Source: Casp-actino8 sp964563545 | Lineage (GTDB): Bacteria; Actinomycetota; Acidimicrobiia; Acidimicrobiales; Ilumatobacteraceae | NCBI GenBank assembly: GCA_964563545.1 | Contig: CAZLXB010000051.1 | Coordinates: 1-5,811, forward strand | DNA length: 5,811 nt | Direction: 5' to 3' | Shown: piece after piece, positions 1-4,060 of the stretch | Position numbering within the stretch: the first letter of the stretch is position 1 | Layout of the letters: each line of letters opens with the position of its first letter | Notes under the pieces: model-generated | Told to the model about the DNA's origin: nothing | Seen by the model: the letters and a program-made list of their open reading frames with translations, nothing else | Databases searched by the model: none | Translations under genes and position numbers: made by a program

Positions 1-138
1 ACCGACGTGCCCGTCGGCCAGGTCGACGATTGGCACTGGAACGGTCCGCGCGACGACTTCGCCGTCTTTTGCGCCGACCTCGGCGTCCCCCGTCTGGCCG
101 AGAAGGTCGCCGGTCTAGCGAACTCGAGAGGCAGGTAG
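1..138 (+). CDS. C-terminal end of an unidentified protein (possibly 5'-3' exonuclease tail), 5' truncated
   Basis: Frame 1 is open from the window edge to a TAG at 136-138 and encodes 45 residues. Almost every codon ends in G or C, as expected for a real gene in this genome, and the other frames do not look coding. The fragment begins TDVPVGQVDDWHW and ends with a helix-like DLGVPRLAEKVAGL segment. That pattern (a TD-V/I-P segment, then an acidic stretch, then a short LG-x-x-R helix) resembles my memory of the C-terminal tail of actinobacterial stand-alone 5'-3' exonucleases (FEN/PolA N-terminal type). The match is from memory and weak, no catalytic residues are in view, and the function should be treated as unknown. 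The gene lies just upstream of the SRP RNA on the same strand. Confidence 0.6.
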   Translation, partial: TDVPVGQVDDWHWNGPRDDFAVFCADLGVPRLAEKVAGLANSRGR

Positions 139-153
139 CCTGACCGACGCGTC

Positions 154-171
154 ATCCGGCTCCTGCCGGGT
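154..171 (+). terminator. Short GC-rich hairpin after the truncated gene, possible terminator
   Basis: ATCCGGC (154-160) and GCCGGGT (165-171) can pair around a TCCT loop, giving a 7-bp stem with one T-G wobble. It starts 15 bases after the upstream stop codon. There is no T-run after it, and its last base touches the start of the SRP RNA closing helix, so it could instead be part of the SRP precursor 5' leader or chance pairing. Confidence 0.25.
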
Positions 172-284
172 GAGGTGACGGTCGGGTCCTGTGCAACGGG
201 CACCCGTGAATCAGGTCAGGACCGGGAGGTAGCAGCCTTCAGCGGACATGTTCGTGTGCCGCAGATCGCCTGGCCGTCACTTCA
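171..284 (+). ncRNA. ffs: Signal recognition particle RNA, small bacterial (4.5S) type
   Basis: This is the RNA scaffold of the signal recognition particle. It binds Ffh and helps target nascent membrane and secreted proteins to the translocon through FtsY. The diagnostic Ffh-binding core runs about 211-236: GGTCAGG (214-220), then ACC-GGGA-GGT (221-230), a 3-bp stem capped by a GNRA-type GGGA tetraloop, then AGCAGCC (231-237). CAGG (217-220) opposite AGCA (231-234) forms the conserved symmetric internal loop. The ends pair as an uninterrupted 16-bp helix, 171-186 with 269-284, with three G-U wobbles, and this sets the boundaries given. The length of about 114 nt fits the small form lacking an Alu domain. 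True mature ends may be a few bases further in. It stands 26 bases before tRNA-Ser(GGA) and may share its transcript. Confidence 0.93.
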
Positions 285-309
285 GCCAGCAGGAACGGAT
301 GGCCACCAA

Positions 310-397
310 GGAAGGGTGCGAGAGCGGCCGAATCGGCACGCTTGGAAAGCGTGTGAGGTGCAAGCCTCCGTGGGTTCGAATCCCACCCCTTCCGCCA
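310..397 (+). tRNA. tRNA-Ser (anticodon GGA)
   Basis: A complete 88-nt cloverleaf that reads serine codons UCC and UCU. The acceptor stem is GGAAGGG (310-316) with CCCTTCC (387-393), followed by discriminator G394 and an encoded CCA at 395-397. The D stem CGA/TCG is at 319-321/333-335. The anticodon stem CACGC/GCGTG is at 337-341/349-353, with loop TTGGAAA and anticodon GGA at 344-346. The long class II variable arm, typical of serine tRNAs, is GAGG/CCTC at 355-358/365-368. The T stem GTGGG/CCCAC is at 370-374/382-386, with loop TTCGAAT. The final A of CCA is also the A of the likely tadA start codon, so RNA maturation and tadA translation may compete for one transcript. Confidence 0.97.
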
Positions 398-843
398 TGG
401 AACTCGTCGACGCCATGAAACTTGCGCTCGAACAGGCGCGCGATGCTCTCAACCACGACGACGTTCCCGTCGGCGCGGTCGTGTTGCACGAGGGTCGGGT
501 GATCGCGGCCCGCCACAACGAACGTGAGAACCACCGTGATCCCACGGCCCACGCTGAAGTGCTCGCGCTCCGCGATGCAGCCGAGGTCCTTGGGCGTTGG
601 CGACTCGACGATTGCACGCTCGTCGTCACCCTCGAACCGTGCATCATGTGCGCCGGTGCTCTTCTGAATGCCCGCGTCGGCCATCTCGTGTACGGAGCAG
701 CCGACCTCAAGGCGGGGGCCACCGCGAGTCTGTACAACGTCTGCGCCGATCCCCGGCTAAATCACAATCCGCCCGTGACCCACGGGGTTCTGGCCGCCGA
801 ATCAGCCGCCTTGCTCGAGCAGTTCTTCGCCGCTCGCCGATAA
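397..843 (+). CDS. tadA: tRNA-specific adenosine deaminase TadA
   Basis: A zinc-dependent cytosolic deaminase that converts the wobble A34 of tRNA-Arg(ACG) to inosine so that one tRNA reads CGU, CGC and CGA. From the ATG at 397 it has 148 residues. The cytidine-deaminase-fold active site is intact: zinc ligands H52 (in TAHAE), C82 and C85 (in PCIMC), and proton-shuttle E54. The conserved family stretches DVPVGAVV (22-29), VTLEPC (77-82), CAGAL (85-89) and NARVGHLVYGA (91-101) are all present. It is slightly shorter than E. coli TadA because the Lys-rich C-terminal tail is missing, which is common. The ATG at 397 keeps the first-helix residues seen in homologues, but it has no ribosome binding site and overlaps the upstream tRNA by one base. 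The ATG at 415 (142 residues) is the alternative. A longer reading frame open from 175 runs through the SRP RNA and tRNA and is not real protein there. Two serine tRNAs flank the gene. Confidence 0.95.
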   Translation: MELVDAMKLALEQARDALNHDDVPVGAVVLHEGRVIAARHNERENHRDPTAHAEVLALRDAAEVLGRWRLDDCTLVVTLEPCIMCAGALLNARVGHLVYGAADLKAGATASLYNVCADPRLNHNPPVTHGVLAAESAALLEQFFAARR

Positions 844-854
844 CCTCGATCGAC

Positions 855-942
855 GGAAGGGTGCCCGAGCGGCCGAAGGGACACGCCTCGAAAGCGTGCG
901 ACGTGCAAGCGTCCGTGGGTTCAAATCCCACCCCTTCCGCCA
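855..942 (+). tRNA. tRNA-Ser (anticodon CGA)
   Basis: A complete 88-nt cloverleaf that reads the serine codon UCG, a frequent codon in the genes of this window. The acceptor stem is GGAAGGG (855-861) with CCCTTCC (932-938), then discriminator G939 and encoded CCA at 940-942. The D stem CCC/GGG is at 864-866/878-880. The anticodon stem CACGC/GCGTG is at 882-886/894-898, with loop CTCGAAA and anticodon CGA at 889-891. The long variable arm is GACG/CGTC at 900-903/910-913. The T stem GTGGG/CCCAC is followed by the same acceptor end as the GGA isoacceptor. The T loop is TTCAAAT rather than TTCGAAT. It begins 11 bases after the tadA stop codon and probably shares the tadA transcript. Confidence 0.97.
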
Positions 943-949
943 GAGATAT

Positions 950-966
950 CGCTGGGTCGACCGGCG
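950..966. terminator. Small hairpin between converging genes, possible bidirectional terminator
   Basis: CGCTGG (950-955) and CCGGCG (961-966) form a 6-bp stem with one T-G wobble and a 5-base loop. It fills the 27-base gap between the end of tRNA-Ser(CGA) on the + strand and the end of the lipoprotein hydrolase gene on the - strand, where a terminator serving both would be expected. No T-run follows on either strand, so support is structural and positional only. Confidence 0.3.
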
Positions 967-969
967 CGA

Positions 970-2496
970 CTATTCGCAGGTGACTTCGGAGTCCGGCGCG
1001 ACGAGGTCGATCAGGTACGCGTCGACGGCGTCGTTCACGCACAGCGACGTGTTGTAGCCGATGTGCTGATTGGCGGTGGCGACGACGAGTCGCCCGTTCT
1101 CGAGTGCCGCTGCCATCTTCCGCGTGCTGTCGAGTGGTGTGGCCGGGTCGCCGGTGGTGCCGATCACCAGGATCGGCCCGGCGCCGATACCGGTGATGTC
1201 GACGCGCGGATCGAGCGCGGGAGGCCAGAAGGTGCACGTGTAGTCACCGGTGGTGCCGGGTGAGAGACGAGGTCCGGCTTCGTTGTACTGCGGAACGTAT
1301 TGGTCGGCTTCCTCGATCGACATCCGAGTCGGATCATCGGCGCAGAGGATGTTGAGGAACGCCTCGAGATCATTGGTGTAGGTGCCGTCGGGCTGACGTT
1401 GGAAGTACTCGTCGAACAACGAGAGAAGACCGTTGCCGTCGCCGTTCGCAGCATCGTCGAGGGCGACTTCGAGTTCGGGCCAGTAGGCGTCGTCGTACAT
1501 GGCCTGCACCACACCGGTGATCGCCATGCCACGCGTGAGATCGGGTCGGCCGTCGGTGGTGGGGATCGGGTTCTCGTCGAGACGGTTCATCAGGGCATCG
1601 AACGCGCCTTCGGCGTCGCCGTCGTTGTGAAAGGTGCACATCGTGCTTTCCGAGCACTGCTTCAGGAAGGTTGCGAGGGCGGCTTCGAAGCCACGGTTCT
1701 GCTGCAACACACCTTCGATCGAGTCGGCATTCGGGTCGGCGGCGCCGTCGAGGACCGCGGCCCGCACGGTGTCGGGGAAGAGCGTCGCCCAAGTGGCACC
1801 GAGTTCACTGCCGTACGAGAACCCGAAGTACGAGATCTCGTCCTCACCGAGTGCCTGGCGGATTCGGTCCATGTCGCGAGCGACGTTGTTGGTACCGACG
1901 TAAGGGAGGATCGTTCCACTGTTGGCGAAACACGCCTCGGTGAATTCCTTGGTCGAGTCGACTGCTTCCTGCTTTTCTTCGGGAGTGTCGGGTGTGATGT
2001 CGCCACTGGCGAAGAACTTGTCGTAGTCGTCGGTGCAGTCGATGGCCGGCTCCGATGAACCGGTTCCGCGCGGGTCGAACCCGAGGATGTCGAAGCTGTC
2101 GAGCAACGCCTGCGAATAGATGCCGTCGGCCGACTCGGCGAGCCACGATCCTCCGAAACCGGGTCCACCGGGATTGACGAGCAGGGTGCCGATACGCGCC
2201 GACGGGTCGAGCGCGAGATGGCGAACCATGTAGATCGACGTCGTCCCACTCGTCGGGTCGTCGTAGTCGATCGGAACCTCGAGATTTCCGCATTCGAGGT
2301 TGTCACCGCACGATTCCCAATCGATGTCGCCGGTTTCGTTCGTTGTTTCATCCGCTGTGGTCGAATCGGTGTTGGTATCGACGTCGGTCGTCGCGGGGGC
2401 GTCGGTGGTCTCAGTTACGGAACCGTCGTCCGATCCGCACGACGCAATCGTCAGCGAGGCGACGAGGACGAGTGGGGACAACCGAAACATGCGCAT
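970..2496 (-). CDS. Secreted lipoprotein alpha/beta-hydrolase, tripeptidyl aminopeptidase (TAP-like) family, copy 1
   Basis: Predicted membrane-anchored extracytoplasmic serine peptidase of 508 residues. The N-terminus is a lipoprotein signal: Arg at 2 and 5, a hydrophobic core at about 8-18, and lipobox IASC with lipidated C20. An acidic Thr-rich linker (about 21-58) follows. The hydrolase fold shows the oxyanion-hole segment NPGGPG (108-113), GFDPRGTG (139-146), nucleophile S227 in GFSYG, acid D450 in GTTGDPATP, and H478 in ANQHIGY. The C-terminal part (about 400-508) resembles the TAP-like C-terminal domain. Known members of this family (SlpD/SlpE and Tap of Streptomyces) remove N-terminal tripeptides or act on related substrates; the exact substrate here is unknown. 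Ten cysteines after the lipobox suggest disulfides. The gene lies 56 bases downstream of a paralogue, could be co-transcribed with it, and also has its own -10-like element. The ATG at 2496 lacks an SD; Met3 is an alternative start. Confidence 0.93.
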   Translation of the reverse strand: MRMFRLSPLVLVASLTIASCGSDDGSVTETTDAPATTDVDTNTDSTTADETTNETGDIDWESCGDNLECGNLEVPIDYDDPTSGTTSIYMVRHLALDPSARIGTLLVNPGGPGFGGSWLAESADGIYSQALLDSFDILGFDPRGTGSSEPAIDCTDDYDKFFASGDITPDTPEEKQEAVDSTKEFTEACFANSGTILPYVGTNNVARDMDRIRQALGEDEISYFGFSYGSELGATWATLFPDTVRAAVLDGAADPNADSIEGVLQQNRGFEAALATFLKQCSESTMCTFHNDGDAEGAFDALMNRLDENPIPTTDGRPDLTRGMAITGVVQAMYDDAYWPELEVALDDAANGDGNGLLSLFDEYFQRQPDGTYTNDLEAFLNILCADDPTRMSIEEADQYVPQYNEAGPRLSPGTTGDYTCTFWPPALDPRVDITGIGAGPILVIGTTGDPATPLDSTRKMAAALENGRLVVATANQHIGYNTSLCVNDAVDAYLIDLVAPDSEVTCE

Positions 2497-2502
2497 GGGT
2501 CG

Positions 2503-2508
2503 AGAGTA
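2503..2508 (-). promoter_or_regulatory. Candidate -10 element (TACTCT) for hydrolase copy 1
   Basis: On the - strand TACTCT fits the actinobacterial TANNNT -10 pattern. It ends 6 bases before the ATG at 2496, which would put the transcription start at or next to the start codon and give a leaderless mRNA. No SD-like sequence precedes the ATG, which agrees. No convincing -35 hexamer is visible, and TANNNT is common by chance. Confidence 0.35.
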
Positions 2509-2552
2509 GACGGTGAGCGTCGATCAGGAGTCGAGTTCGGCTGTCGTGTCGG

Positions 2553-4025
2553 CTAACAGTTTGACTCGAGGGCCGCCGGCTCGTCGCCCGACAGGAATCG
2601 ATCGATCAGTGCGGTCGCGCAATCGCTGCTGCCGTAGCTCGTGTGGTCATTGGCATCGACGACCAAGAGGTACGAACCCTCGAGCGACTCGGCCATGGCG
2701 CGGGTTCCGGTGAGTGGGGTGGCGGCATCACCGGTGCTCCCGACCACCATGATGCGCGAGCCGGACGTGGTTGCGACCGGCACTCGAGGTCGTGGCGGTA
2801 CCGACCAGTTCGCGCAGATCAGCATCTCCTGGAACCATCCGGCACCGAGACGGGTCGCCACCCGATCGAGATCGATTTGATGTTGCTCGGCAGCGGATTC
2901 GACGAATTCGACCGGTCGATCGAGGCACGAGATGGCGAAGTAGGCCTCGATGTCATTGCCCACCGTGCGGTTGTTCAAGTGTTCGCCGACGTACATGTCG
3001 TAGAGGTCGAGGAGCGGTCCGCCGTCACCGGCATCGGCGGCGACGAGTGCGTCGGCCAGACTCCCCCACCAACCCTCACCGTACATCGCCAACGCAACCG
3101 CGGTTTGGAACACTCCCGGTCCGGCGGGCACACGATCTTCGTACGTGGGAAGTGGTTCGCGATCGATTCGCGCCGCGATGCGGTCGAAGGCCGACTCCGC
3201 CGTTTCGCCATCGTGCATGAACACGCAGCGCGACATGTTGCAGTGGTCGAAGAAACTCTCGAGTACCGATTCGAACGACGCCGCCTGGTCCAGTAAAGCC
3301 TCGTCGTAGGTGCGACTCGGATCCACTGCGGCATCGAAGACCGCGGCGCGGACGGTGGACGGGTAGAGCGAGGCCCACGTGGCCCCGAGTTCGCTGCCGT
3401 ACGAGAAACCGAAATACGTGATGGTTTCTTCGCCGAGCGCTCGGCGAAGGGAGTCGATGTCGCGTGCAGAATCGTCGGTGCTCACGTAGGGAAGGGCTTG
3501 CGAACTGCGCGTGGCACACGCATCGGCGAAGTCGCGTGCGCCGTCGAGAAGCGCGGTCGCTTCGGTCTCGCCATCGGGCGAGGGATCGAGAGCGAAGTAG
3601 ACGTCGAGATCGTCGAGGCAATCGATCGCCGGATTCGAACCTCCGGTTCCGCGTGGATCCCAGCCGACGATGTCGAAACGACTGCGGAGTTCGTCCGAGT
3701 AGATCGTTTCTGCTGCTTCGGCCAGATAGGTGCCGCCCGATCCCGGTCCGCCGGGATTCACGATGAGACTCCCGATGCGGTCGGTCTGCATTGCAGAGCG
3801 GTAGCGCTTCACGGGGAGCTCGAAGGTGCCGAGATCCGGGCGTTCGTAGTCGAAGGGCACGATCAAAGTCGTGCACGAGAGATTCGTACCGCACGCGACC
3901 CACTCGAGCGCGGGTGGAACCCATTCGACGGGATTGGACGAAGTCGACGACGAGCTGTCATCACCGCACGAAGCAACGACTCCGAGGAGTGTCGCGGCAA
4001 CGATGAGACGTCGAACACTCACCAT
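2553..4025 (-). CDS. Secreted lipoprotein alpha/beta-hydrolase, tripeptidyl aminopeptidase (TAP-like) family, copy 2
   Basis: A 490-residue paralogue of the adjacent downstream hydrolase, likely a lipid-anchored peptidase outside the membrane. The signal is RRLIVAATLLGVVASC with lipobox VASC and C20. The linker is a short Ser-rich stretch (24-30), unlike the long Thr/Asp linker of copy 1. The catalytic parts are intact: NPGGPG (90-95), GWDPRGTG (121-128), nucleophile S208 in GFSYG, D433 in GSTGDAATP, and H461 in ANDHTSY. The 15 residues YFGFSYGSELGATWA around the serine are identical in both copies. All ten post-lipobox cysteines (45, 51, 136, 170, 262, 267, 367, 404, 469, 490) have a counterpart in copy 1 in the same order with near-equal spacing. 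The ATG at 4025 has no SD and lies 35 bases from the divergent ABC transporter start. This is the upstream gene of the tandem pair. Substrate is unknown; an esterase-type activity cannot be excluded. Confidence 0.93.
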   Translation of the reverse strand: MVSVRRLIVAATLLGVVASCGDDSSSSTSSNPVEWVPPALEWVACGTNLSCTTLIVPFDYERPDLGTFELPVKRYRSAMQTDRIGSLIVNPGGPGSGGTYLAEAAETIYSDELRSRFDIVGWDPRGTGGSNPAIDCLDDLDVYFALDPSPDGETEATALLDGARDFADACATRSSQALPYVSTDDSARDIDSLRRALGEETITYFGFSYGSELGATWASLYPSTVRAAVFDAAVDPSRTYDEALLDQAASFESVLESFFDHCNMSRCVFMHDGETAESAFDRIAARIDREPLPTYEDRVPAGPGVFQTAVALAMYGEGWWGSLADALVAADAGDGGPLLDLYDMYVGEHLNNRTVGNDIEAYFAISCLDRPVEFVESAAEQHQIDLDRVATRLGAGWFQEMLICANWSVPPRPRVPVATTSGSRIMVVGSTGDAATPLTGTRAMAESLEGSYLLVVDANDHTSYGSSDCATALIDRFLSGDEPAALESNC

Positions 4026-4033
4026 GATGATCG

Positions 4034-4039
4034 ATGGTA
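4034..4039 (-). promoter_or_regulatory. Candidate -10 element (TACCAT) for hydrolase copy 2
   Basis: On the - strand TACCAT matches TANNNT and ends 8 bases before the ATG at 4025, so the transcript would be leaderless or carry a leader of one or two bases. TACTTT at 4044-4049 is an alternative -10 that would give a leader of about 12 bases. No clear -35 is visible. The element sits in the 35-base divergent gap and lies close to the candidate promoter of the ABC gene. Confidence 0.3.
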
Positions 4040-4047
4040 GGTGAAAG

Positions 4048-4053
4048 TAACCT
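4048..4053 (+). promoter_or_regulatory. Candidate -10 element (TAACCT) for the ABC exporter
   Basis: TAACCT matches TANNNT and is followed by exactly 7 bases before the ATG at 4061, which places the predicted transcription start on the A of the start codon. This supports a leaderless mRNA and the choice of 4061. An AGGTGA stretch at 4039-4044 is too far from 4061 to act as a ribosome binding site. No good -35 is visible. Confidence 0.35.
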
Positions 4054-4060
4054 GCTGATC

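Noticed and set aside
175..396. An N-terminal 74-residue extension of tadA from an ATG-like or GTG start at 175
   Set aside because: This stretch is SRP RNA plus tRNA-Ser; the translated part has no resemblance to TadA, and the family begins at about the ATG at 397.
277..737. Minus-strand reading frames of 135 and 151 residues over tRNA-Ser and tadA
   Set aside because: They contain GGRGGIRTHG and EGVGFEPT, the familiar false peptides made by translating the antisense of a serine tRNA, and the rest is the shadow of tadA.
846..853. Palindrome TCGATCGA between tadA and tRNA-Ser(CGA), considered as an operator
   Set aside because: It is only 8 bases, is a common word in this sequence, and has no supporting context.
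310..942. Near-identical tRNA ends considered as attachment-site repeats of an integrated element
   Set aside because: Both copies are full tRNAs, and the only gene between them is the housekeeping tadA; there is no integrase or phage gene.
707..1237. Minus-strand 176-residue frame across tRNA-Ser(CGA)
   Set aside because: It carries the same antisense-tRNA artefact (EGVGFEPT), is Arg-rich, and overlaps both tadA and the well-supported hydrolase gene.
1300..2058. Plus-strand 252-residue open frame opposite hydrolase copy 1
   Set aside because: It mirrors the codon bias of the true gene, has no recognisable motif, and the opposite strand has a complete catalytic triad and signal peptide.
2643..3296. 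Plus-strand 217-residue open frame opposite hydrolase copy 2
   Set aside because: It is an antisense shadow of a high-GC gene with no domain, no SD and no conserved motifs.
2500..4030. Frequent TCGA/GTCGAC/CGATCG tetramers that look like repeats or sites
   Set aside because: They follow from the use of TCG, GAC, GAG and GTC codons in a high-GC genome and show no regular spacing.
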